From contig JAANYP010002852.1 in NCBI GenBank assembly GCA_020465985.1, positions 124,001-188,000 on the forward strand: DNA of 64,000 nucleotides, given 5' to 3'. A model generated the notes under the pieces. The model searched no databases. It was not told the DNA's origin and saw nothing but the letters and a program-made list of their open reading frames with translations. The position numbers were made by a program, and so were the translations under genes. Position 1 is the first letter of the stretch; the number at the start of each line of letters is the position of its first letter. Source of the stretch: Centrapalus pauciflorus (Eukaryota > Streptophyta > Magnoliopsida > Asterales > Asteraceae). Of this stretch, positions 33,011 to 45,535 are shown one piece after another.

Positions 33011-33600
33011 TTTCGGGTAAGCCTGAAAGTGAGCACAAAGACATTTGGAAATCATTATATTCGTTCTACTGGCCGTAAGGTAGAGTAAGGAACCGAGCAT
33101 CCTTCTATAAGTTGTGTTATCGACACTTTTCCCAGAAGGATCGGTGTCTAACTTATAGTTTGAAGCCATGGGAGTTGCGATAGTAGTGCAATGATCTAAC
33201 CTAAAGTTCTTGAGAATGTCAAGAGTATATTTCGACTTGTTGACAAAAATGTCATCCTCAAGTTGTTAGACTTGTAATCCTAGGAAAAAATTCATTTCCC
33301 CCCATCATACTCATCTCAAACCAGGACTCCATGAGGGTTAAAAATTCCTTACAAAACATAGGTTTTGTAGATCCAAATATAATGTCGTCTACATAAACTT
33401 GGACTAACATTATATTTGGGCGAACATTATATATGTGACTTCCCTTTTAGTGAACAGCGTTGTGTCAACCACACCTTTACAGAATCAGGCAGTAATGAGG
33501 AAGTTTGAGAGGGTATCAAATCAATCTCGAGGTACTTCTTTTAAACCATAAAGAACTTTCTCTAGATAAACGTGGTCCGGTTATGTCCATCAAGAACTAC
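33011..33600 (-). pseudogene. Copia C reverse transcriptase, fragment
   Basis: Minus-strand homology: VYLEKVLYGLKE, then VQVYVDDIIFGSTK (catalytic YVDD), EMNFFLGLQV, then YRRMLGSLLYLTASR. Stops and a frameshift are present (one stop just after FLGLQV). Upstream RT, integrase and protease are missing. Homology ends near 33580-33600, so the element is a truncated remnant. Confidence 0.8.
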
Positions 33601-33648
33601 ACAGCAAGATAGATTCTGTCTGTAAATGAGGACGGAGACCCCATGAAT

Positions 33649-33948
33649 TCAACCACCCAACTTTCTTGATTTTCTTAGGAAATTTATGATATCTTCGTAT
33701 CTAAGCAAACCAGTTCCTCCAAGAGTTCTTGTTTTTTGATAAAAAAAATTTGAAGCAGTGAAAGCGGATTTAATGATGATCAAGAATGACAAGCCATTCG
33801 TGCATTTTAATTTACAATCTTTAAACCCTTCAACTTTTAAAAGGTTCCCTAGACTATACAACACCTGCAGATTCTTTGCCACCCCTATTAATACCTCCAA
33901 TGAGTTTTTAAAGATAATTGATTCCAATTTCTCTAGAATATGAATCAT
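33649..33948 (-). other. Unidentified 99-codon open frame
   Basis: The frame is open from MIHILEKLESIIF to FLRKSRKLGG with mixed leucine-rich and basic composition. I recognise no family. It sits where upstream copia C sequence should be but does not look like copia integrase or RT. It could be a captured gene fragment, filler DNA at the truncation point, or chance. Confidence 0.25.
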
Positions 33949-34389
33949 AGTGGTTTTCTCTACACTACAAACTTATGACTGACCTCTTTAGCTAGTTTGA
34001 AGAACAATTGCTCATAAGTACCTCAGCGAAAGTTATACCTCTATCCCATACTGATTTAGGAAAAGCAAACGTCTCATACCTCATCTTCATCTATTCATCA
34101 ACTCCCTATCTATTTTTTTCTTTTATCAAATTTTGCCACATTCGCTTTAATCCTCCATTCAACTAAATTATGCTCAGTTTCTACACTATTTGATCTGCAT
34201 TATCCATTTTGACAAATCTTATAAACCCAAATATTCCATGTTAGATATTAAATTTCAATACTGTGGTTTCAATTTGAAATGTATAGTGTTTAATTTATTT
34301 CAATGTAATTTCGTTTCTTTATTTGTAATCTTTTTTATTTTATTAGAAAGTTGAGGGGTATCTTTTGTAAACCCCTCAAACTATCCTAG
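33949..34389. other. Unannotated AT-rich spacer
   Basis: No coding sequence, repeat or element end is recognised between the unidentified frame and the chromovirus LTR starting at 34390. CCTAG (34385-34389) would be the outer target copy of that chromovirus. Confidence 0.6.
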
Positions 34390-35510
34390 TGTGACACCCT
34401 TGCCACAATAACCACCATTATATTACCCAAGACTAAGCACCACACATAATACATTAATGATCTAAAATACTTAATACAATACACAAAATTGAAAGTACGT
34501 AATTAAAATAAAAGTGTCAAACACCCTACGGTGCTACAAGGTTTCAGTCTAAGTCTACATAGTCAATAAATTATTAAAACCATCCAATATATTACATCAT
34601 TGTCCCCATGTTTCTGTTACCAAATTGAGTAGTAGTGAATCTTCCAAGACTTCAAAATATGAGCTAACTAGAAGGTCCAGCAGCGGAATTTCCTTTGCCT
34701 GAAAAATGTGAGCAACTGAGGGGTAACCAAAGCTTACTGAGTACAGAGATTATACATTCTACAGATATTTATGCAGCACAATAGAGTAACATCGGCAACA
34801 AACACTGTATACTCTCTTCGTACACGAAGTACGGAAACGAGCCGCAGCTCCATTGTGCCATTGCACGGAATCACATACTCAATTGAGGCAAAATTTACCA
34901 TCGGGGATGCTACACCTTCCCATCAACACCTTGTAGGGATCAGCTCCAAGTCATATACCCTCGATAGCATCGATTTACCAGTTATGGCTCGCAAGCCCAT
35001 CAGAAGATCCACAACAAAGAACACGGAACGTGTAATAACATGCAACAAACAACAATGTTCATCAACATACACGCAAGTTAGTATAGTGCCGAATGAAAGT
35101 GAAACCACTTGCCTCAATGAACAACAGCTAACATAAAATAAATGTATACATATACAATCCTCAGTACTCACAGTGGGTGCGTTAAATAACTTCAGTTACT
35201 ATTATTTCTCTTTTGAATTTCAACCGGATTCTCAAAGTACCCCACTGTGTGTTAAACAACACCACAAGGGACCTATTACATTTCCATAGGAAACATATCA
35301 TCAATGTATGTTCATTAATAGATTTCATCTAGTCTTCACAAATTAAAGTATTATATCTTCGAATTTGCCATCTGGAATTCATATTTAAAATCCCTGGATT
35401 CGAGCTGTTATTAAACACAAAGTACCCATCATTAATTGCCTTATTCTAATACAAAAGATATCTCCAAAGTTTGATTATTAAACCATAAATTTGGGTCCTT
35501 TAAAATAGAA
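34390..35510 (-). repeat. Chromovirus 2 3' LTR, distal part
   Basis: Starts TGTGACACCC on the plus strand and runs into the TAGAA target site of copia D (35506-35510). It is strongly similar to the first half of the solo LTR 1369-3584, including CACCCTACGGTGCT and the CTGAAAAATGTGAGCAACTG block. A short open frame at 34771-35136 is not conserved and is ignored. Confidence 0.9.
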
Positions 35511-36164
35511 TGTCAAGATCAAAAATCAATACCTAAGATTAACTGGTTTGAATTAATCAGAGTATAAACCAATAACCTTCTATTGAATCAAAGTCCAATT
35601 AAGAAGTTTGCGGAATAACACTTAATTGTTTTAAGAAAAGCTTTCAAAACAAATAATCACATAAACACAGTCAATAATCAAAAGTCACTTGTATTGCCAA
35701 ACTCAATGATTACAATCACCTCTAATCTGTTTGATTAGACGAATAACACAGATTGTTCTTAGGGTTTTACAACCTTAGAGGCTTAAGAAAACTTAATCAG
35801 AAAAGCAATTACAACTGAATAAACTTGTACGTGCAGACTTACAATAGAAAAACCTATTCTATGTATAGATACTGCTTTCTGATTTGCTTCCTTCAAAACC
35901 TCTGATTTCTCTGATAGTAGATATGCTTGAATCTTCGAATATATCTTTTCCTGAATATCAGCACTTTTTTTTTTATTGAGCTGTTGAGCAGCTTGAAGTC
36001 ATTCTGTTGAGCAGCTTGAGTTTTGACACTGGCAGCTTGAACTTTTGAACTAGCAGCTCGAACTTCTTCAACTAACAGCTTGAACTTTGTACTTACACAG
36101 AAAATCTACTAACAGTTTGAGAAATCTAACTAACAGCTTGACATACTTAGAATATTTCCCAACA
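35511..36164 (-). repeat. Copia D 3' LTR
   Basis: 654 bp, starting TGTCAAGATC and ending TTTCCCAACA on the plus strand (minus-strand start TGTTGGGAAATA as in copia B). A CAGCTTGA array lies at about 35989, 36012, 36033, 36054, 36076, 36098, 36113 and 36134. Its steps are mainly 21-23 nt. Confidence 0.95.
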
Positions 36165-36177
36165 ATCTCCCCCTAAC
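36165..36177 (-). other. Terminal polypurine tract of copia D
   Basis: The plus strand is ATCTCCCCCTAAC, so the minus strand is GTTAGGGGGAGAT, directly before the 3' LTR and identical in core to copia B. Confidence 0.9.
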
Positions 36178-36270
36178 TTAAATTCTTTACACAAGACTTT
36201 AAGTTTCTATACAAATAAGCAAAATAAAACAAAGTAAAACTGTTATCTACAAACTAAGGCATCCAAAAAC

Positions 36271-39055
36271 TTACAATTGTGAAAGTTTCTGATTAACTGC
36301 CTTCAAAAATTCTATTTTCAATTCTTCTCTATCACAGTATATCTTCACTGAGCTCATTTGTACCAGCCATGCCCTTGGAAGATCACAAAATTTAAAATTG
36401 AAGAACATGCTGGATCCATTTGCAAATTTGAGTCTGTATGTCTTTAATTTTACATACTGATCCACCTGTGCAATCTTCATCTCCTTGGCATCTTCTATAT
36501 CTTTTCTGAATGACTCTGGATCAAAAAATGCTTTTTAAATCTTTTATAGCCTTTCTGACCTGTGGAAGTGAAGACCTGACTTGACTCACAGATCCAACAT
36601 GATGCATTCTGGTAAGCTCATCCCTGGTCATCCCTTGAACTATGTGCATTATACTCTTATATTCTTCCTCAGGACCAGCTTCTCTTCTTACTAGAAAATC
36701 ATATTTTAAGTCAATGTAATCCATTGACTTATCATACCAGTATGTAATAGGAGGTTTTGAGAAGTCATGCTGTTCGAGGGTCTTTTCAATCTCCATCACC
36801 TTCTGAAATTGATGTTCAAACAACACCCTTTTCACTTGATCAAGCTTTGCTTGAGTGATTGCTTCTGATTGAGGATTAGTAGCAACAGCTTGAACAGGTG
36901 GAGAAGGATCACTGACACAAGCTTGAATTGGTTCCTTTTGGCTTTGGACTTGATGAGAGACTTTGGCAATATTTTGTTTTTCCATCTCCTTATCATGAAT
37001 CTGTTGCAGCCACTCTGTATTCATGGACTAAGAGGTCTTCTTTGGAATTTCAACTGAATAGGCAAAATTGATCAAAAACCTTCTGCGCTCTGCCTTTGAA
37101 TGCCTAGTTGGCATTTTCCTTTTCTTCTCATTCTGTTTAAAAACAAACCCTCTTAGGTAAGCACCTAAGGTTTCATCATCTGTCATTGGAGCATGGGTTT
37201 GCTGGTCCAGAAGTTTATCTTGTTCCTCTGCTAGGTGTCTGGCAAATTCAGCATCATGAGCAACCTCGGCATCTCTAGATGAAAATTTATGCTTTGGAGA
37301 TTCTATGAGGATGCCCTTGCCCTTATCCTTGGTTGCAGAAGTTGTAGCTTCGACTATACTGACATGAGCTTGACTGCCTTCTCGGATAACAACTCCTGAT
37401 GTTCTTATGGGAGCAGCTTGAGTTTCTAGGGTAACAACTTGAGTAGCTGTTGGGACTGTTAGCCTAGAATCTTGGACTGTTGGAGAAGGAGCTGGAGCTG
37501 CTTGGACTGAACTAGGGATCTCCTGATTCTCCCCCTTTTTGGATGCATTGGTTTGGTCAGGAGGACCTACAACCTTTGCCATTAGGGTTCGAATCATCTT
37601 CTCAAGTTCAATGATTTTATTTCCACAGAGGGTGAACCCTTTATGAAAGTAATCCATTCTTTGATTCTGAGCTGTTACTGTCTGTTGAAGTGCTCTGATT
37701 TGTGCCCCCTGTGCAGCAATAATGGACTGATATTATTCCAATACTGCCACAACAGGTTTCAGCTGAGGATCCGTTAATAACATAAGTTGCAGACTAGCCT
37801 CAAGATCAGCAAAAGAGTGTGGTGTTTGTGATCTATCACTGGCAGGTATTCCAGAAGTAGAAACCTCTGAGCCCCTCTGTTCTTGGTTCTGAGGACTTCC
37901 AGAAGGTGCTTGCACACCCTCTGTTGCCATTGGTGTGGTCTTAATGATGTTGACACTGTCTTGTGCCTCTTGTGCAGAAACAACAGTAGTGTCAGCCACA
38001 GAACCCATATGAACATCCTCTGTTGGGATGTCCACCTCCAAATTGAGGATGGGAGTGTCCTCAGTGGGTGCCCTTTGGATATTCTGAGCAGGAGTATCCT
38101 CCTACACAGGGACATATGGCTCTTGTATTTGGGCTGAGGAGGAAGGAGCTCCTGAAACCCTTTTTCTTTTGTATAGTAGGAGTGGGGATGTGGGTTTGTC
38201 AGAAGGATCAGATGGATTATTTTTATCATGAGGAGTGGGTTGGGGTCCTGGGGGTGAAGCAGTGATGTTAGGCTGAGCCTGCTCAGGACCCTCTCCTCTG
38301 TTTAGTGGATTGATGCCCAACATTGCAGAGGGCAATGGGACATCAACACTCAAAAAAATTGGCACTTGTTTTTAGTAGACGTTTTATTGTTGGTAAAGAG
38401 TGCCTATGGAAACATGAATCCTTTTATGTACATTGAAATTACTGCCAGTTCTTGCAATAATTTCAGCCAAAAATCTAGGATACATCAAAAATTTCCCATG
38501 TTTTAGGGCATGATGCCTTAACATTCCCTGAAAAATCATATTAGAAAAATTGAACTGTTGGCCTGTAGATAAGCACACTAAGGCAGTGGCTATGTTTGAA
38601 GAAAATTCAGACCAACCAGTTCTTTTAGGGCTTGTGCATTGCTGTATAATATGTACAAGATATTTCCACTTAGGGGCAAAATGAGTTTTAAAGAAAGTAT
38701 ACGAATCAGTAGGGCCCCTATACCCTATATCAAAAAGGCCTTCATGTAAGGCAGCAAGAGATAGATCGGTTATACCTGTGGCATCTTGAAGATGCAAGTG
38801 TTGGCGTATAAGGTCCTCAGTGATGGTGACAGTGATTCCATCGATCTTGGATGTCAAAGAAGTGACCCTATTAATGGTTTGGACAGAGGCATGGTTCCAA
38901 AATTGCTCTATATGAGATATGTATATTGTGGGGTTTATGGTGAGAGCATGATGAATGTGGGAACTTCGAAGGAAGTCCATCATGTCGTGGAATGGTTGAA
39001 GGTCAGTGTGTTTGAGAGAATAGGGTAGACATTTATGTTCTTTGACAAACTCCAT
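36271..39055 (-). pseudogene. Copia D aORF, broken
   Basis: The minus-strand ATG at 39055 opens MEFVKEHKCLPYSLKH, parallel to the copia B aORF. The N-terminal domain (38384-39055) has WKYLVHIIQQCTSPKR and FLMYPRFL. The linker follows in fragments (38102-38365, 37733-38041, 37028-37657). The C-terminal domain is at 36521-37024 and 36271-36480 (FLVRREAGPEEEY, KAVNQKLSQL). At least five stops or frameshifts separate the pieces. A polypurine tract complement sits inside the linker at about 37526. Strong protein-level conservation with B over all domains shows the ORF belonged to the family ancestor. Confidence 0.9.
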
Positions 39056-39304
39056 TGACGATCAATCGGTGATTTAGGGTTTCAGAGAAGTGTGTGTCAA
39101 TCGCTCAGAGAGAAAAGAAAGGTCGTGGAAGATATTTTGCAACTGGTAGTTACAATTGAACGAAACTGGGACCTTTAAAGGTTTCGAAAATATCTAATCC
39201 CGCGCACTCACTTATGGAAGTTACCAAATTACCCAGCACACTTTGACAGATCAAGTGAAACAACTAGCAGTCCGAGAAAATGAACTAGCAGCTTGAGAAA
39301 AGAC

Positions 39305-39649
39305 TCAAGATGTTAGTTGAAAAGTAAGCATATTCGAATGAAACAGTGTCTCCTTCTTAAACAAGCATATGAAATACATATATTTTTCATAAAATAAGAA
39401 AGAATGATGAAAAACAAAGTAATCCATATTAACCATGCCAATATTTGATACTAGGAAGGTGAATCTTCCTACATCAAATGGTTTTGTAAATAGATCAGCT
39501 AACTGATCATCAGTATGAATTTTGGTAACTTGGATTAATTTCTTCTCATTACAGTCCCTTATAAAATGAAATCTTATGTCTATATGCTTGGTTTTGGGAA
39601 ATTTCACTGGATTTTGTACAATGCTAATTGCACTTGAGTTGTCAATGTA
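39305..39649 (-). pseudogene. Copia D RNase H, C-terminal part
   Basis: The minus strand reads NSSAISIVQNPVKFPKTKHI through LADLFTKPFDVGRF, almost the same as copia B. The normal stop after NMD is lost and the frame runs on. It is cut by copia F within the IDNSSAIS stretch and continues at 52746. The 39056-39304 spacer before the aORF contains a decayed polypurine tract. Confidence 0.9.
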
Positions 39650-40274
39650 TCTAAGGTCTTGCACTCACGGATCTATCTAGACGCGACACCGGCCAATGAG
39701 TGCGGAATCCTCGTTAGCGGCTTGACGGTAAGATCACACACACGGAACACGGAGACTACCACGATGTTATACGAACGACAACGAACGTACCTACACAATG
39801 ATTCTCTCTGAAAACACTCTCTGATTACTAGTAAACTCGAGATCGCCTTTGCTTAATTACTCTCCGAAATTCTGTAAAAGTCTGATAATTATTCGAGTTA
39901 ATCCTTAATTATACTGACCAATTCGAGTTTGTCTTAGGGCAAATTCGAAATGGGCCCAAGGCCCATTCGAATTTGTCCACTTGACAAATTCGAATTTACC
40001 AATATGTACAAATTCGAATTTATATCAAATTCGAATTTCTACTTTCATACTTCTATTTGAACATATGATTTAACTTATGTTTGAATATATCTTTGACCTT
40101 TATGTTTGAACTTCTTGTAATACGTTTCACCAAGTTCAAACATACAAACAATAAATATCAAACGCACAAAATCACATATATCAAACACTAGCCAATATTC
40201 AATATTACGTAATTTGACTTACACAAAATGTCAACTATACTTAGACTGCTATCGTCACACAAGGTGTACCAACA
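39650..40274 (-). repeat. Copia F 3' LTR
   Basis: 625 bp. The plus strand ends GTGTACCAACA. It holds several AAATTCGAATTT palindromes and variants (TCGA at about 39923, 39945, 39967, 39990, 40014, 40031). Confidence 0.95.
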
Positions 40275-40285
40275 GACTCCCCCTT
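40275..40285 (-). other. Terminal polypurine tract of copia F
   Basis: The plus strand is GACTCCCCCTT, giving AAGGGGGAGTC on the minus strand immediately before the 3' LTR. Further CCCCCT tracts on the plus strand lie inside the aORF at about 41405 and 41532. Confidence 0.85.
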
Positions 40286-40315
40286 GACGATAGCTTCTAA
40301 CTATTTATATTATGA

Positions 40316-43314
40316 TTAAGTACTAGAACCATATAGACTACTACCTGCATATAGTCCTGCATCTATACATACTTTTACTACCTTCTGGTACTTCCTGGTG
40401 TCAGACCTCCATCCTTCATGAAAGAAGATAGGGTGATCATGTAGCTTCTTCAGGTCGTCCTTCGATAGGTTTATAAGGTGTAATGGATCATACACTCGCA
40501 AATTAACTTTGTCTTCTGTATCTTCCATGACTGCTTCAGCTGTATCATTGTCGACATATAACCATTTCATGTTGCTTAGAACATTCTATGGCATCGATTT
40601 CGTTGGCACCTTCTTCAAGCATCTGACAGGTTTGTAAACCATTTTAGCCCATGGCTTTCCAGTTTGAGGATCTATCCTTGACTCATCCTCAACTCTCTTT
40701 CCTGATCTCGGCTTGAGTCTTTCAAACTTTCCAGTTCTACCCTCTCTTCAGATTATTTTTGCGATTACTTCAGCATAAGGGTCATCTCCAAAGTTGATCA
40801 ATTCTTTCCAAGCTAACTCCTTCACTTCTTCCTTCGGCAATGTGTTAAACACTTTAAGCGTACGCCTCAGGTACTGGAGTCCATCTCTCCTCTTTAGAAT
40901 GAATAGCTGCAGTTCTCTGTCGAAGAACCAGCTGATAATACCTCCTGAGAGATTTTCTGCCCCCGGAATTCTCATCTTCTTCTTCATCTTTGGCTCTGCT
41001 TTCTTTTCTTCCTTACGGAACCAAAGGTTTAATAGTTCAGCTATGCTTGGCTCTTTTTCAGCTTCCTCCAGTTCTGAATCGTTCACAGAGGCCAATTTAA
41101 TATAATCTATATCGATTACATTTTGATCATTACGCACATAGTGTTCTGTGATAGGTTGTGACTGAATGATTACTTCATCTACGTTGTCATCTTCATCTTC
41201 CACAACCTCCTCATCTGAATTCCAATGAACTATATCTTCTGGCACAAATTCTCCTTCTTCCAGATCTTCCATCTCATCCTCAAAGTCAAAATCTAACACT
41301 TCTTCCTCAATATTCATCAGAGCTTCAATGATTTCGTTCATGTCGCTCTCCATAACCTTTGAGGAACTCGCCTCTGATCCTTCAGCTCCACTCTGACTTG
41401 GCTCCCCCTGAATTTGTGCATGTTGAGCAGGAGAAAAATCTACTGGCTCACTCTCTTTAGGTACATCGGGATCATTGCCTTTATCATCATCTCCCCTTCT
41501 CTGCTCCTCAGAATCCCTACAACTTGTCTCCCCCTGAGCTTTTAGATTTTTCATTAACTGCTCAATAAGGGACCTCATCGTTCTGATTTCTGTAGCCTGA
41601 TCTGCAACAAGCGTTTTCAGCTCGAGATTCTCTTGGTCAATCTTTCCAACAAATTTCTTCAACTCTGCATTCTCTTTGTCAACATTTGCATTATGCGCCT
41701 GTATCTCGCCGATGGCTTTAGTCAGCTGAAAAATTTGGACTTGTTGGAAGTCAACCTTGCTTTTGAGCTCAGAAAACCGTTGATTGGCGAGGGAATGGAT
41801 TGGATGGGTGTCGGAATGATTGACGAGGGAATGGTTGTTTGAACAGGTGGTGGTGATGGTGGAATGGATGTTTGAGTTGATGGCTGAGCGGTTGGAATAT
41901 CTGGCTCAGAAGCAGAGGCCGATGAAGCTCCCTGCATAAAACGATGCCTTTTGGCCCTATGCCTAGGCACCAAAGGAGTAGTATCCTCAATCTCAAAATC
42001 CGAGTCATCTGCATCTGAATCCCTCGATGCTCTTCTCCTTCCTACTTCTTCATCAATTACCACCATCCTTGATCCATATGTGCCTATGCGAATAGACGGA
42101 TCTTCTGTCGCTGTGGTTGGAGCCTCAATCTCTATCTCTTCTACTTCTACTGATTCAGATTCAGAAGTTGTTACAGCTTGACCTGCTTCCTCAGGCATAT
42201 ATTCCTCTATTTTCCTAAAGATATCTTCTTCCCTAGTTGGAGGCTCCAAAATATTCCCAACGAGCTCAGACATGATCTCTTCATTTGCATGAGGTTCTTG
42301 TGCCCATATTTCTTCCAATGTTTCCACCCGTGGATCAGTTACGGGGGCGACACTTGAAGGACCAGCTTCTTCTGTCTCTTGCGCTCTGCTTGATGAAGGC
42401 CTAGTAGCCTGAGTCTGTCGAACTGATGGTCTCTGCCTCCTTCTCTGTTGTTGTTGAGGCCTAGGCTGTTGCTGTTGTTGTTGCGACTGCTGCGGTATTT
42501 GAACTTCCCCGGCCTAGTTGGCACCTTCTTGGGCTTGAAAATCCGGATTAACCACTGCACCAAAAAGTGGTGCCTCCACTGGTCTAGCCAATGCACCTCT
42601 GTGTGCTTGGCAATTTGCAAATATTCTTTTGTCAATTACAGCAACACTTTGAATCTCAGGTAATTGCGGCAGATTCGGCAGGAAATGTCGGATCAACATC
42701 ATCACGAACCGCGGGTACAATAAAAATCTTTCTCGTGCTGGAGCTGTTATCTGATGAACAAACTCTGCAAAGAACATTTTCCGAATAGCTGAACCTCTGA
42801 TTGTAGACTAACGCGATCATTCCCGACTGAATCTTCAACACAATATAATCAAATCCTACTTTCTTCGGAGCAAAGCACACCATGAAGACGTGTGCAAGAT
42901 ATCTCCACTGCCCGACTAAACCGCTCTTCATATATGATGACTTAGCCACATCCATGCTATAACCATTCTTATGAACGCAGCTTGCCTAACTGCTAATGGA
43001 AAGTCTATCGGCCCAGCTTCTTGCTCTGAAGAACCCAACTGCAACACTCTGCGTAGAACATCTGCTGAAAACACGAGAGGGTGTCCAGCGATCCTGGTCC
43101 TCAATACTGTTGGAGTAATAGTACAATCGACCTGCAGATGGTCCCAAAATTCACGAACATATGGCAGCACTATCTGAACGTTATGCGAAAGGGCATAAGA
43201 AACCCTCAAAGCGGCCAAAAAATCCACCATCTGGCGGAATGCCTGAGCTTCAGGCAGCTCACGGTCAGGAGAAATGACCATATTGTGCTTTTGAACAAAC
43301 ACTCTATCTGCCAT
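40316..43314 (-). pseudogene. Copia F aORF, divergent, a few frameshifts
   Basis: The minus-strand ATG at 43314 opens MADRVFVQKHN. The N-terminal domain carries YALSHNVQIVLPYVREFWDH, then (after a frameshift near 42950) WRYLAHVFMVCFAPKK and, after another near 42780, RFLLYPRFV. A Gln-rich then Ser/Pro and acidic linker follows (42514-41100, EDEMEDLEEGEFVPED-type). The C-terminal part is at 40748-41200 (ISWFFDREL, FILKRRDGLQYLRR) and 40316-40570. Domain order matches copia B although identity is low, so the aORF is older than the split of these families. I see no membrane segment. The function is unknown. Confidence 0.75.
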
Positions 43315-45535
43315 ATCTGCACAAAAAGTATATAATATATTAGAATGATCAATAATCAAAATAAACTTGTTTAAATTCAAATTTGTTTTATTTTGAGCTT
43401 ATGTAAGTTCAAAATCCAAGACATATGAATTTCTACAAGTTTGGTTTCAAAATTTGTCAAATATTTCGATTTTAAAGGTAAATTCGAATGACATATTCGA
43501 AACAACCCTTATTCGAGTTTATTGGCTTCTTCGAGTTTAGTGACAAACTCGAAGCCATGATCAAATTCGAAGCCATGATCAAATTCTAATATGTCGATAT
43601 ATTTAACAACAAAAATCCAAGATTTTAACCATTTTAGACTTAGAAAATTACATCCATTAGTCCTAATAGGTTCTAATCAAAGATATTTGTCACTAATTTG
43701 ATGTTTCAGCGGTTCAAACTTTGTTGTTTTGAAATACAAAGTTCACACCATTAAAACCTCAAAATCGGTTGATTTTGGCTCAAATTGAGTCTAAAACCTC
43801 CTAAATCTTGTACAATGATATTGATTATACCTAGATTTGTGAGGATTCTCGAACACAAACGGACAAAAAAACTCGACAAATAGTGAAAAACTCGAAGTCG
43901 GTAAAGTCGAAGGCATAAACTCGAAAGCTCTCTGGATAAACTCGAAGTACTAAAATCGAAGGTAGGTGAATAATGAATGTCACTGTTGACCTATTTATAC
44001 TAACCACCTTCGAGTTTGTGACCTATTTCGAATTTACTACCAAACTCGAAGTCACTGCCAAAGTCGAATATACATTCGAATTTGCCTTAAACTTGAATTT
44101 GACTTGAAAATTTTGAAAATCTTTGAATTAAATTCAACTTTTCCAACTTTTTCGTGTAAAGGAATAAACTATGCAAAATCATTTACCCTAAGCACAAGAT
44201 TTTCACGCGGTGTTTATTTTATTCAACAAAGAATGCACCCTCAGTAACTTTGACCTTTTTCCTAAATAAATTTAAAAATTAAAATTTAAAAATAAAATGA
44301 AGTGAAAATAAAATAAAATAAAATGAAATAGAATAAATTAAATTAATAAAGTAAAATAAAATTTTGAACAAAAAATTTAAACTTAGATTAATCTACATTA
44401 ATTTAAAATTTACAACCTATACTTAACACTTAACAGACTATTTTTGACGAGTACAGTCAAAGAAAGGTTCAATCAGATAGCGGTGTCAAATACGCACTTT
44501 CAGTATTCAAACTTTCACACTTAGGAATTTTTGATTTCTTTGATTGTTTGTGGTGACATACATTTCTAGCCGATTGTTGGTATTATTTTCCCTTTATACA
44601 TGTTACACTTCAGAATATCCCTTGGCCTTTTTATTTATCAAGAAATTACCTTACGTGACTCATACTTAGACATACTTTCATGATCAAGGCATACACATAA
44701 TGATTATAACTTTTTGGTATTGCAAACTTTCTTTAAAAGGCAAACGTCTGACACAGGTCTGTATTCACATACAACAAAGTGTCTTAGTTTGTCTTAAGGT
44801 TTATTTTTAAAGCTAACAAGACAGCGGTGACAAGTCTGTACCGACGTAGAACAAAGCGACTTATCTTGCTAACTCGAGTCAAACCAGAGGCAACAGGTCT
44901 GTACTTACGTACAACAGAGTTATTTGTTTTGACTCTTAACTCAGTATGATTTTTCTATTCTTTCCATTTCTTTAAGATGTATCTGATGTTGCTATACATC
45001 CCCAGAAAGTTTGCATACCACATTTAGAATCAATGTATGTATGTCTGTAACATAAAAATTAAGACCAATTGGTCATACATCTAAGTTAGTAACACGTCTG
45101 ACTTTTTCTTGAATATTTTATTAGCCTTGAGACTCCCTATATGTATTATGCCTACCAACATATCAAACTGGATAATGTATAACACTTAGAATTTTAGGTG
45201 CATTATGTGTGAAAGCTAAACACTTAGAGCTTGTATTGACTGTTCTAATTTTCGTCACTTTGAACCTATGCATCTAAGACTTAACTCTTTTTCTGATATT
45301 CTCTTTTTTTTTTTGAACTTTTTATGGTTTTCTCTCTTTTTTCTTTTGTTTTTCATAAATAAAAGTAAGAAAATAAAATAACCTACTAACTTACTATAAA
45401 AGGAAACTGTCCTAAGCTACTAAACTTACTATAAGAAGAAAGAAATGCTAAAGCTATAAAAAGAAATAAAACTCTACTAAGGTCAACTCACTCTGGATTA
45501 CGCATTCCGTTTAGTCGAATCAAATACTCAAAACT
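43315..45535 (-). other. Copia F noncoding block between pol and aORF
   Basis: About 2.2 kb without genes. 43466-44100 holds TCGA-core repeats (for example 43513, 43531, 43549, 43567, then 44010, 44028, 44046, 44064, all 18 nt apart). 44280-44390 is a low-complexity AAATAAAAT stretch. 44753-44935 holds a three-copy repeat. 45280-45530 is AT-rich. It may act as leader for the aORF RNA. Confidence 0.7.
44753..44935. repeat. Three-copy hairpin-like repeat with ACARGTCTGTA core
   Basis: Units begin at 44753, 44830 and 44893 (ACAGGTCTGTATTCACATAC-like). Each has a GTAY..GTA-type centre and an ACAACAAAG or ACAACAGAG tail. The last unit is bracketed by inverted arms GAGTCAAA (44876-44883) and TTTGACTC (44928-44935). 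The middle one has imperfect arms GCTAACAAGA and TCTTGCTAAC. Confidence 0.55.
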
